Shown: in pieces, positions 21,952 to 32,234 of the stretch
Layout: each line of letters begins with the position of its first letter
Position numbering within the stretch: the first letter of the stretch is position 1
Assembly: GCA_023678885.1 (NCBI GenBank)
Contig: CM042997.1
Span: 25,922,064 to 25,986,063 of the forward strand
DNA: 64,000 nt
Reading direction: 5' to 3'
DNA from: Pogostemon cablin
Lineage: Eukaryota; Streptophyta; Magnoliopsida; Lamiales; Lamiaceae
Program-made: the position numbers and the translations under genes
Notes under the pieces: model-generated
Told to the model about the DNA's origin: nothing
What the model saw: only the letters and a program-made list of their open reading frames with translations
Database searches by the model: none

Positions 21952-23504
21952 TCTTTTGTTTATTCGCTATTTGCGTCCCTTGTTTTTTGCTAATGCTCGC
22001 CAATCAAACTATATTGATCTTAGCTTTATAGTAGTTGTACTACAAGGATCATATGTGCCTTCCATCAGGTCTAAGAGACATCCTTACTTTATATTAGAAA
22101 GTAGATTCTTTTAGGTCTCCTTTGTGGCCAACATTTTCATTCACAAATTGGGTAACCTTTCTTCATTTGTGTTTTTAAAATACATATATCCATTTCAAAT
22201 GATAGAAAGACCCATTATAATTGTAATACATAAGCTCCAAAACTGAGAGAATATTGCTGATTAGTGGGTCTGTACTAATGTTTTTTTTAGCATAGACAGG
22301 TAGTCAAGTACAATAGTCCCTCTCTCTCTTTATTTTGCAATAATGAGTAAAGCCATCATGCTTTTCCCAGAAAAAAAATATTTTTCATAGGTAAACACCC
22401 AATGCCTTTCCACTGTTCATAATTCAACTGTGTGTAGTGTGTGCCAATAAGATATGAAGAAAGTGAAAGTAAGTTTTGTATCTCATCATCACCCAGCAAT
22501 CAGCTTATAATAATATCTAATTGTAACTTGTTTAGATCCATATGGTGATACTTTTTAGAAGAATTTATTTTTTCCCCTGTAGACTGATCAGTCGACGCTG
22601 CATCCATCGTCGATTTCATGCTCCTTTTCATATAACACATCCCGATGTGTTTCTTATATTGATTGTGGGTATAGGGGTGTTGATGAGTCAAGTTGGTCAG
22701 TGCAAACGCAATATGCTGTTTATACTGTTATGAAATCATCATCTCATTTTAAGAATTATGCTTGAGCTTGGTTGATAACAGTCATTTAAGTTTGTATTAT
22801 TTGTGGAGCTAAGCTTATACATTTAATTAATGATTTTGGACTACTTAATTGTTGCAGTCACATTATTAGCTAGGCCTTGTTTGCCAGATGAGATGGATAA
22901 CAATGATATGTGTTCACTAGCTATTCGAAGGAGAGATGAAAATCGTATTGAGCCTAGTTTCATGTAAGAGCAAATCAATAGTTTACCCCTTAGAAATCGA
23001 TCTCAGATATTATGATATATTGACTGCAACACATGCAGGGTGCAACAGACAAACGACTACAAAAATTTCTCAGTTGCTGCAGATCAGACACGCCTAACGT
23101 AAGATGTCATCTGAACAGAGTACCGGAAAAAGAAGGATCGCCTTGTTGATATTTCTTGGTACGTATAGTACTAATCAATTTGATTTTACTCATTCTCGAT
23201 ACTCATTGGGGAACTGTTTTCGACCTAAATCTCGATGATAACCACCAAAACATATTATATTTGCCTAGATGGTGAGAGGGAGGCCCCTTTGATTGAATTC
23301 TTTGGTGGATTCAAAATAAAGCAACTGCATACATTTATTTAATTATATTCTATAGCCATCCCTTTCCCTAGGGAATGGAAGTAGGGTAGATAAGTCACAA
23401 CTCCAATTTTGTGCTCATTGTTCATTATCATCCTCCCATGCATATTTTTAATTTCTAGAAACCATGCATCATCATCATCTTGTTCTCTCATTACAGTGAA
23501 AGAT
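21952..23504. other. Intergenic DNA upstream of the LBD gene
   Basis: It must contain the LBD promoter. No TATA box stands out. No other gene or well-bounded element was recognised. Confidence 0.45.
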
Positions 23505-23654
23505 GAGGCTGGCTGATTGATACCCTCAAGTGAGGAGAGAGGGGGTGGGGTGGGGGGGAGGGGGGAAAGAGAGCCTTACGAGGCCGGCTGATTGATACCC
23601 TCAAGTGAGGAGAGATGGGGTGGGGTGGGGGGGAGGGGGGAAAGAGAGCCTTAG
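23505..23654. repeat. Two 75-bp tandem copies with G-quadruplex motifs
   Basis: Copy 1 (23505-23579) and copy 2 (23580-23654) differ at only about three positions. Each carries a G-rich run, 23541-23565 and 23617-23640, made of four or more G-tracts separated by single T or A. This meets the usual pattern for an intramolecular G-quadruplex on the plus strand. Confidence 0.9.
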
Positions 23655-24114
23655 GCATTATGAGGGGTTAAGCTACTGTTACAGTTATAAGTTAGTCTCG
23701 ATGCTCTAGAAACAGAAGAATGCCGAAAGTTTGGATTAAAAAAACAGAGAGTTGGAGACACCAATAGGTATTATTTTTTATTGAGGTGAAATTCCAACTT
23801 TTCGTCCTGTCCCCAGCTCCTAAAGTGAAGTTTAGTTATTTTGTTTTATTGATCATAATACAGAGTATTAGCAGTACTGAAGGAGCCATGGTATATGGAT
23901 GGTGGGGAAGGACTTTTCCACTTTCGAGCTTAACGATGAAAGTGTCTTTCTCTATCAATATATATTTATATACTTCCTCCGTTAGCTAATAATGTTCAAT
24001 TTGAGCGTCCCATAAAAAGCTATGAGTGAGTATCTTGTGCATTTGGGTGTACGGATTATATGTTCGTACAACACTAATACAGCTACTCACCGTACAACAC
24101 TAAAAAAAAAATTA
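23655..24114. other. Intergenic DNA with a lone Stowaway end
   Basis: A single Stowaway TIR-like word, CTTCCTCCGTTAGC, occurs near 23973, followed by AAT...GAGCGTCCCA. Its partner was not found, so it is a broken copy. No gene. Confidence 0.45.
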
Positions 24115-24317
24115 CTTCCTCCATCTCGCCCAAACGTCACCGGTTGTTTTTTGTGCGTAGATTAAGGAGTATTATTATTTTATGTGTAGTGGGTAGTTGT
24201 ATTAGTAGTGAGTGGTGGGCCACATGTGGTACTTTTTTACGAAAAGTGGGCAATGTGGACATTTGTATAGGACGCCCAATATAGTAAAATGAGGACCTTT
24301 CGGTGGGACGGAGGGAG
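24115..24317. mobile_element. Stowaway-like MITE, 203 bp
   Basis: It begins CTTCCTCCATCTCGCCC after TA (24113-24114) and ends GGTGGGACGGAGGGAG before TA (24318-24319). It shares the interior TGTGTAGTGGGTAGTTGT word with the 226-bp subfamily but is shorter, probably by internal deletion. Confidence 0.8.
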
Positions 24318-24387
24318 TATAATGTATGAGGTTCACATACAACCACCAATTATACATTAAATTTAAAAGATATATCAAAATATTATA

Positions 24388-24613
24388 CTCCCTTCGTCCC
24401 AGCGTAAGAGGGCTATTTTTCCATTTTGGTCGTCCCACCCAAAGAGTCTCATTTCATTTTTTACACACATGGGACCCACACCCCCCTCTAATACAATTAA
24501 AATATGGGACCCACACTCCCACTAATACAACTACTCACTAAACATTAAATAATAATACTCCTTAATCTATGTGCAAAAAAGCAAATGGTCCTCTTACGCC
24601 GAAACGGAAGGAG
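24388..24613. mobile_element. Stowaway-like MITE, 226-bp subfamily, inverted
   Basis: It begins CTCCCTTCGTCCCAGC after TA (24386-24387) and ends CGAAACGGAAG-GAG before TA (24614-24615). The interior is in the opposite orientation to 5543-5768. It lies only 70 bp from the previous MITE. Confidence 0.8.
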
Positions 24614-25336
24614 TACTTCTCAATTCACTATATATTAAAATAATATACTATTCTTTAATCTTCCTGCAAATAGTAAATGTATGTTTGACTTCAAATGAAA
24701 TGGGAAGAAATATATTGAGACGAGGTATGGACGAAAAATGGGCAGGGAGGCATTTGATGATATGCTTGAATTCGATAAATCTAATTAGGTTGATGCCTGG
24801 TTAGGTGGGCAACCAATTCTCCTACATCCCTCATGTTAGATGCATGAGAGAGAAAGTTGATGTATCTTCCCATATTTAACTATGAGGACATTAAATTGCA
24901 CTCAAGGAAGTTGGTGATAGTGATAATGACAACCAGTTACCCAGTTCTTACCCATTTCATTCTTTGTAACTATGTGAGATGGGTTTGTGATCTAAGCTAG
25001 TAGTATGAAACTTTTCATGTTGGAGCAAGCTTTTTAACACTTTTTCTTGATTAAAATCTTACTCCCTGATTTGAGAATGTTTTTCGTTTATTTTTCACGT
25101 TGTTTAAGAAAAATTGGTTTCTTTTGACCTATTTTATTGAATTTAGAAGGTATTATAGTATTTTTAGGTAATAAAAAATATATAAATTAATAGTATGTGT
25201 GTGAAAATGAATGACAAATTTGAAATAAAATAACTTTTGAGATTGTTGAATAAAGTGATTTTTCATTTTATTTTATTTATTTTTGTGAAGAGTTATATGG
25301 GATAGAGGGAATATTTTCTTGAAGATGAGTATATGA
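24614..25336. other. Intergenic DNA, no gene seen
   Basis: AT-rich, nothing recognised. The last bases (25326-25336) are the left target-site duplication of the SINE that follows. Confidence 0.5.
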
Positions 25337-25455
25337 TTTTTTTTTTTGACAATGTTAGTTGTTAGTATAGTTAGTAGTTAGTTCATCAAGCACCCAAATT
25401 TGGGTCACTCACATTAGTGAGAAGCTCAGTAGGCAAGTGAGCTAATCCACATGGT
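25337..25455 (-). mobile_element. Short SINE copy, family A, with 11-bp target duplication
   Basis: On the minus strand the element starts near 25455 with a segment containing ACTGAGCTTCTCACTAATGT and ends in a run of A (T on the plus strand, 25337-25347). It is flanked by the direct repeat TGAGTATATGA at 25326-25336 and 25456-25466. The word TCACTAA-GTGAGTGAC is shared with the SINE in RCA intron 1, so both belong to one family. This copy is 119 bp and lacks part of the body. Confidence 0.72.
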
Positions 25456-25889
25456 TGAGTATATGAATTATTTATGAAATAATTTAATTTTATGATTATT
25501 ATGAAATCAACTGGAGTATTATTTATTACTCTAAAAAATGTCATCCCCATTTGTTCATAATAGAGTTAATTTCGTGAAAAAATATCACACAGATTTTGCG
25601 TTGAAATTGAAATGACAGCTTATGCGTAGAGGTTTATTCCTATTTGTGGCATAATATGACTCGTTGCCTTTTTCACTGTTTTTTACCTAAAACACGATTT
25701 CATACTTCTACAGTGTAAACACAATTCCTACCTGTCATAAATACTCACTTAGCAGGGTAAACTAATAAAATTAAAGGAAAAAAATTGGAGAAAAAAAAAT
25801 ATCTTTAATCATAAAATTGGTTTTAATTTTTCCTTTTAAAACAACTGGATTTATAGTTCAGTAGTTTCACTTTATAAAAAAAAAAATTA

Positions 25890-25927
<38 letters not shown>

Positions 25928-26156
25928 GAAGAAGAAGAACATGAGGGGGAAAAAAGGGACTTGGAGGAAAAGTCGGCCCATTACACTAGGATATTGGGTA
26001 AGTTTGAGCCCATTTGGCATCAATGGGATTATTCCATGCATCTCTCTACTTGCCTGTGCCACAATACATTTTATTTATGATTTATATTTTTTTCATGCTA
26101 TGAACGGTTTATGGAATTGTTTAATTGGAAGAAAATTAGTTTTCATCAATTATACA
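25456..26156. other. Intergenic DNA with TAA microsatellite
   Basis: A (TAA)n run at about 25890-25927 passes into a short (GAA)n run. No gene recognised; the open frames here are shadows of simple sequence. Confidence 0.55.
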
Positions 26157-26409
26157 CTCCCTATTCCGTAACAAGAATTACATTTTATCCATTTTAGGCG
26201 CAATAAGAGTTGTATTTCCTTTTTTTTGGTAAATGGAATTCGCCCAAAATAATTAATATATTTTCATGGGTCCACACACAATAATAATATACTTCCCCAC
26301 TATATATTAAAATATTATATCTTCAACCCACGATACATTAAAATACTAGTATATTATTATAATTTCTGTACAAATAGTGAATGTAACTCTTTTAAAGAAA
26401 TTGTGGGAG
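26157..26409. mobile_element. Degraded Stowaway-like MITE
   Basis: It starts CTCCCTATTCCGTAAC and ends AAAGAAATTGTGGGAG. The inner words AAGAATTACATTTTA and TGAATGTAACTCTTT are inverse-like. The borders are eroded and the TA sites are not clean. Confidence 0.5.
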
Positions 26410-26732
26410 TTTTTTTTTTTTGAGCTAGTCTCCTAAAAATCATGTTCACCATGCACTATGATTTTACAAAATTAACTTTTACATAAAAAAAATTAATTTT
26501 TAGAGAAATGCATTCATACTCTTCTAAATGAAAAATACTCCTATTTCTCAAATTTTGCTCAATAAAAATATAGAAAAATACAATATATTAGAATTTAAAA
26601 AGTAGTAATATTTTTCATTCAAAAGAGTAATAATTCATTCATTTAAAGAGTAATTTTTATGTACTTAAGAGTAATCGGTAGAGTGCAAGAATTTGAGAAG
26701 CACAGTAATATTTTTTATTTAAAAAAGTAATA
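26410..26732. other. Dispersed AT-rich repeat, no gene
   Basis: It carries the same degenerate AGTAATATTTTT / AAAGAGTAATTTTT words as 9690-9850 and 10620-10740. Probably an old transposon fragment. Confidence 0.4.
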
Positions 26733-27266
26733 TTTCCTCCGTCCCATATTTATGTTCACATTTTTCGTTTCCTTCTGTCCCACACTTATCTTCACCACCA
26801 AAAAAGGAAACTTCACATTAACCAACAACCTCAAAGTTATCTTAATTTTAAAAATATCACCCCTACCTAACAAACATAACATAATTTTTTTATTACCTAA
26901 AAATGTCACAATTCTCCTAAAAAGTTACTCCCTCCGTCTCATAGAAGTTGACACACTTTCCTTTTTGGTTTGTCCCATTAAAGTTGACACATTTTCTTTT
27001 TAATACTTGAGACTCACATAAAAACAATTAATATATTCTCATGGGCCCTACATATCACCTCTAATACAACTACCCACTACAAATTAAATATTATTTCTCT
27101 CACTTCACTTTGCTTCACTTTACATTAAATTATTATATTCCTTAATCTTCGTGTCCAAAAAAATTATATCAACTTTAATGGGACGGAGGGAGTAATAAAG
27201 TTAGTCAAAAAGTAACTTTTCTTAAACTTCATATGTTAGGCGAACATAAATACGAGAATGAGGAAG
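26733..27266. mobile_element. Stowaway-like MITE interrupted by a second one
   Basis: The outer ends are TTTCCTCCGTCCCATATTTA and an inverse reading of TTCCTCATTCTCGTATTTA, with TA at 26731-26732 and 27267-27268. Removing the inner element (26938-27192) leaves about 277 bp. That is close to the 272-bp class, with which it also shares the TCTTCAC/CTTCATATTT words. Confidence 0.75.
26938..27192. mobile_element. Nested Stowaway-like MITE, GTTGACAC subfamily
   Basis: It begins CTCCCTCCGTCTCATAGAAG and ends TTTAATGGGACGGAGGGAG, with TA on both sides (26936-26937, 27193-27194). The sub-terminal GAAGTTGACACA word is shared with 29554-29817 and 61160-61424. It lies inside the older MITE 26733-27266. 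Confidence 0.87.
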
Positions 27267-28194
27267 TAGTATTAATGAGTATATTTTTAGAGTAATTGAT
27301 AAATCAAAAATGTGTGTATCTGATTTACTTATTTTTATGTAGTATTGAATATGTTATCATTGTCCATCTATTTTACATTAATTAAACATTTCGTAAGCAA
27401 TAAGATGGTCTCATGCAGATTTCTTACTTATATTTTTTGTGGCCCTCCATATACTTAAAAAAAAAAAAAACATATACACGTCCCAAGTAATAATTAAATA
27501 AAAAGGCAATTTTGAATTCATATACTACTTTTGTTTCACATCATTTTTATGTGCATTTGAAAAACAGAAATTTTGCACCTCATTTTTTTTTCACCCTCTT
27601 AAAAAGATCTGGGCCATAAATGAGCATAAAAATAAATAAATATAAGGAAAAAACTCTCAAAGAGAAAAATGGAGCAATTTTTTTTTTTTAATTCTGAACA
27701 ATTAATTAATTCAATAAAAATTGTCCAAGTCATATTACAACCATGTTTTGAAGGTAAAACCTCAAAGACACGAGACGTGTAAAGTATTGATTGGCTGGAG
27801 TCTATTTCAAACCCCGTTCATGTATGCATCATAAATATGACCACTTCTAATTTCCTAAGATAAATACACACACAATAAATAAATAAACTAATAAAAAAAA
27901 TACAACCCCAATAATGCACATAGAGCCCATCCTAGAACCCAAATAAAAGACAAGTAAATATGGTTTTCACAATTATAAACCATAAAATAAAAAGATAATG
28001 CCTCAAATTTTCTAGAAATGAGAAAAAAAAAAAGTTGGTCTTGTTTTTATGCCAAGATAGATTTTGGGCCTATGATTTGGAAAAGGGTTGTACCCAATGC
28101 TGCATGTGTGGTAACTAAAATAACCTAATTTAAGTGGAGAAGAGTAAAGCTAACATAGTATCCTCAATTTCCAACTCCCATGCATCCTCAGCTT
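27267..28194. other. Upstream region of RCA, no gene
   Basis: AT-rich, nothing coding recognised. GATAA words (for example about 27992) resemble I-boxes of light-regulated genes, but such short words are expected by chance. Confidence 0.35.
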
Positions 28195-28204
28195 GCCACG
28201 TGGC
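28195..28204 (+). promoter_or_regulatory. Palindromic G-box of the RCA promoter
   Basis: GCCACGTGGC, a perfect 10-base palindrome with the CACGTG core at 28197-28202, lies about 175 bp before the start codon. G-boxes bind bZIP and bHLH (HY5, PIF) factors and are typical of light-regulated photosynthesis genes. A CCAAT word follows near 28228-28232. Confidence 0.75.
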
Positions 28205-28272
28205 ATGTTTGCCAATCTTGATTGTGTGGCCAATTGGTTCTCATACCCCAATCCTCTCTTCCAAACCCCCCT

Positions 28273-28280
28273 ACTATAAG
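28273..28280 (+). promoter_or_regulatory. Probable TATA box of RCA
   Basis: ACTATAAG sits about 70 bp downstream of the G-box and about 100 bp upstream of the start codon, between pyrimidine-rich stretches. Position and context fit a core promoter; not proven. Confidence 0.5.
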
Positions 28281-28376
28281 TTCTCTCTCATCACTTCACT
28301 TGTGTGCTCTCAACTGCAACTCATCTCTCAGCCAACCATTCTCTCCAACCTGATCATCACCACCCCATCTCCGCCC

Positions 28377-31199
28377 ATGGCCGCAGCCATCTCCACAGTC
28401 GGAGCCGTCAACCGCGTGCCGGTACTACTGTAGTATCATGCATGATCATGATTAATATTGATTAGTATTTGTGTGTGTGTTTTTTTTATCGGTAAACGTT
28501 AATTGTTAGTAATTAGAGGTTAGTGCACCCATATTCCAAGATTTATCTCTAAGTCTCCTTATAAGTTATAACTCGCTGCTCCAACTCGTTTTCAAAGGAA
28601 ATCGAACATGTGTCACTCACTTTAGTAAGGAGCTCAGTGGTCAGGTGGTTTAGCCCACCTAATTGATTAGTATTTGTGTTATGTGAGTATGTTGGTGTGA
28701 AATACGTTTGTATTTGTGCAGTTGAACTTGAATGGATCGGGGAGCAGCATCCCGACATCGTCCTTCTTGGGCGTGAACTTGAAGAAGACGAACGGCGTGT
28801 TCTTCCCTAAGCTCTCGGGTAACTCGAGCAACTTGATCAAGGCCATGGCTAATGAGCAGGAGATCGATGAGCAGACGCAGACGGACACAGACAGGTGGGG
28901 CGGTCTGGCGAAGGACGTCTCGGACGATCAGCAGGATATTGCGAGAGGAAAGGGTATGGCGGATTCTCTCTTCCAAGCTCCTACTGGCATGGGTACACAT
29001 GATGTTGTCATGAACTCTTATGAATACATCAGCCAAGGGCTAAAAACGTAATAACACTCCCTCCTCTGTCTCTCTCTTGATATATAATTTGTATGTATGT
29101 ATTTGTTTGATCATCATATGCATGATTTGTAACAGATACAATTTTGACAACACTCAAGGAGGATTATACATTGCCCCTGCTTTCATGGACAAGCTTGTTG
29201 TTCACCTCTCCAAGAACTTCATGAAATTGCCTAACATCAAGGTTTTTAATTTACTTTTCTCCAATTATTTTGCTGAATTTAGTCCACTCCCTTATTATAT
29301 TTTCAATTTGAATCATTTTGTATCAATTTTAGCGTCCCAACTCTTTTCTTCTTCAATTTGAAATAAAATTGAAATAATGGTCCTAAAATTGAAATATTAA
29401 CAAGATATAGAACTATAATTACAAAAATTTTGAGAGAGTTTGGAGTTTAAAACATAACTGTCTCATATCTTTTTACAATTGGTCCCAAAATAGTTAGACA
29501 TTCAATTTCGTCCAAAATTTTTCAATTTTGCTCCGATTTTGTCCCAAAAAATACTCTCTTCGTCTCATAGAAGTTAAAACACTTTCCTTTTTGGTTTGTC
29601 ACACTAAAGTTGACACATTTCCTTTTTAATACATGGACCCACACAAAAACAATTAATCTATTCTCATGGACCCCACATATCACCTCTAATACAACTACCC
29701 ACTACACATTAAATATTATTTCTCTCACTTCACTTTACTTCACTTTACATTAAATTATTATACTTCTTAATCTCCGTGCAAAAAAAAAAATTATACCAAC
29801 TTCTCCGGGACGGAGGGTAATTTTTTTACCAATTCAATTTCATCTCATGTAATTTAAAAAAATTGGGCCATTTTGGTGAGAATTTAAACATTAGGAGACT
29901 ATTTTGGAGAAATTTAGTTTTTAAAATAATTTTTCATAAAGTAAATTTGTATGAGACAATTTTGATTTTAAACTTTGAGAATGAATTACATTTGACTAAA
30001 TCGAATTAAGAAAGAAAGAAATTAATGGAAATTGTATATGTATGATTGCAGGTTCCTCTTATCTTGGGTGTGTGGGGAGGCAAGGGACAGGGTAAATCAT
30101 TCCAGTGTGAGCTGGTGTTTGCCAAGATGGGAATCACGTGCGTATGATCAATTAATCTCGACCGTTGGTTAATCAATTCTCTTGGCCTTTCTAACGTGTG
30201 GTTTGGATGAATTGCAGGCCTATCGTGATGAGTGCCGGAGAATTGGAAAGTGGAAACGCCGGAGAGCCAGCTAAGTTGATCCGGCAACGGTACCGTGAGG
30301 CGGCGGACATCATCAAGCTCGGCAAAATGTGCTGCCTCTTCATCAACGATCTCGACGCCGGAGCCGGTCGTATGGGTGGCACCACCCAGTACACGGTGAA
30401 CAACCAGATGGTTAACGCCACCCTCATGAACATCGCCGACAATCCCACCAACGTGCAGCTCCCCGGCATGTACAACAAGCAGGAGAACCCCCGTGTCCCG
30501 ATCATTTGTACCGGGAACGACTTCTCCACTCTGTACGCCCCTCTCATCAGAGACGGGCGTATGGAGAAGTTCTACTGGGCTCCCACTCGGGAGGACCGTA
30601 TCGGTGTCTGCAAGGGCATCTTCCGTACCGACAACGTCTCCGACGAATGCGTTGTTAAACTAGTCGACACTTTCAAGGGACAATCCATCGGTAATTACCA
30701 ACTAATAACATGAATTACTACCAGGAGACATTACTTTTGAACTGACTTTGCAAATTACCATTTTACCCTTTACCACTAGAAAGCATAACATGAATTACTA
30801 CTAGGAGACATTACTTTTGAACGTGACTTTGCAAATTACCATTTTAAATGATTACCTCGTTTAAAAATTTAATTTGAGTATCATTTAATATTTAATCAAA
30901 TGGTGTTCTGTTTTTCAGATTTCTTCGGGGCACTGAGGGCCAGAGTGTACGATGACGAAGTGAGAAAGTGGGCAGCGTCGGTCGGAATTGAGAAAATCGG
31001 GAGCAAGCTGGTGAACCCGAGGGGAGGGTTGCCGAAATTCGAGCAGCCAACGATGACACTGGAGAAGTTGCTCGAATACGGACACATGTTGGAGGCGGAA
31101 CAGGAGAACGTGAAGAGGGTACAGTTGGCGGAGACTTATATGAAGGAAGCTGCTCTTGGAGATGCTAACAAGGATGCCATTGAAAGGGGTGTTTTCTAG
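28377..31199 (+). CDS. RCA: Rubisco activase, short (beta-type) form
   Basis: Six exons: 28377-28421, 28722-29047, 29136-29241, 30052-30137, 30218-30690, 30919-31199. All junctions are GT-AG and frames join exactly, giving 438 residues. Residues 1 to about 55 form a Ser/Ala-rich chloroplast transit peptide starting M-A-A-A-I-S-T-V-G-A-V-N-R. The mature part opens with the E-I-D-E-Q-T-Q-T-D-T-D-R-W segment. Walker A is G-G-K-G-Q-G-K-S at the exon 4 start region and Walker B is L-F-I-N-D-L-D in exon 5. The protein is a stromal AAA+ ATPase that strips sugar-phosphate inhibitors from Rubisco. It ends K-D-A-I-E-R-G-V-F, so the redox-regulated C-terminal extension of the alpha form is absent, and none is visible downstream. 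Introns 1, 3 and 5 each carry a repeat insertion. The start is in good context (GCCCATGG). Confidence 0.98.
28475..28662 (-). mobile_element. SINE in RCA intron 1 with 17-bp target duplication
   Basis: The element lies in antisense to RCA. It is flanked by the perfect repeat TTGATTAGTATTTGTGT at 28458-28474 and 28663-28679. On the minus strand it starts after 28662 with AATTAGGTGGGCTAAACCAC. It has a B-box-like GTTCGATTTCC about 60 bases in, and ends in A residues (T-run at 28481-28487). These are the marks of a tRNA-related SINE mobilised by LINE machinery. The A box is degenerate. It shares words with 25337-25455. Confidence 0.88.
29554..29817. mobile_element. Stowaway-like MITE in RCA intron 3
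   Basis: It begins CTCTCTTCGTCTCATAGAAG and ends TCTCCGGGACGGAGGG, with TA at 29552-29553 and 29818-29819. It is 264 bp and belongs to the same subfamily as 26938-27192 and 61160-61424. It makes up a third of the 810-bp intron. Confidence 0.85.
30707..30846. repeat. Tandem duplication in RCA intron 5
   Basis: A segment starting AACATGAATTACTAC and ending TTACCATTTTA occurs at 30707-30767 and again at about 30786-30846, spacing 79 bases. The copies differ at a few positions. It lies just inside the 5' part of the intron. Confidence 0.8.
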
Positions 31200-32234
31200 G
31201 TTTAAACAACTAAAATGCTCATGGAACTGCTCATACAAACTCTAAGCAATGTTTTTTTCTTTCTTTTTTCTTTTTTGATTCTGTTGTGTACTGTTTCATC
31301 AAATGAGTTGGTTTATAAATCATCCATGTCCGAATAACCTTGTGTTGTTGTGGACTGTTATCTGTAATTTTGTGTTGTATACTGCATTTTGCTCCAATTA
31401 TATGCTTTCTTTCAATTCTACTCATTGCTTACTCTTCTCTGTTCCACATTTGATGATTGTGGGAAGTAAATCATCTTTTTCTTTCTTAGTATTCTCTGAT
31501 AAAGAAAAACTATATCTACCATTAACGCATCACATTAATCTAAAAAGCAATAATAATAAGTATCATTTACTTAAAATACGAATATAAGATGAAACAACAA
31601 ATTGAAATAAGTGATTATAATATTTGGAACGAGTCAGTGTAATTTGTAGTGCAATGGACAAGAAAATATCACAATTGTTCTGTAAGTATTATCGATTCTA
31701 ACTTTTTAATTTTCAATTTTAGTTATTTTTTGTCTGATTTTAATTTTTTTGTTTAAATTTATTCCCTTATGTTCTATTTTGTCCAATCTTGATTCAAAAT
31801 TTGTACAAAAAGTAACAAAAATGACTAAATTTTGAAAATATGGCCCAAATAAAACAAAAAATAATAAAAATTGAGAATTACCAATAAAGTTAGAAACAGC
31901 CCATACATCCTCTGATATTTTCTTTAAATTGAATTTAAATTGAGTTTGACTTGAATTTCAAAGTGCACCTATTACTAGAAAACAGCCCAATTATTTTAAG
32001 GCCCAAATATAAAACGGGCCTTGGCTATGCATTTAGACATCACACACTAAAGCCCGCAAAATAAAAGAAAAGTATACACCAACATGCAAATATCGGGCTT
32101 CATTTCATGGCCGCCATAAGCAATTAAGAAGGATGATCTTCTTCCCATATCTTCAGAATCTAGATTATCGCATTCCGTTGTTTCTACGTATATTCTACAT
32201 GTACTGTATACACCGATCATCCCATCTTCCACGA
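31200..32234. other. RCA 3' end and ELC upstream region
   Basis: About the first 250 bases probably form the RCA 3' untranslated region, T- and C-rich after the stop. The rest is AT-rich and must contain the promoter and leader of the ELC-like gene. No separate feature recognised. Confidence 0.45.

Noticed and set aside
32133..32234. Upstream extension of the ELC-like frame by 34 residues
   Set aside because: The extension lacks family similarity; the M-S-Q start matches the usual N-terminus just before the UEV domain.
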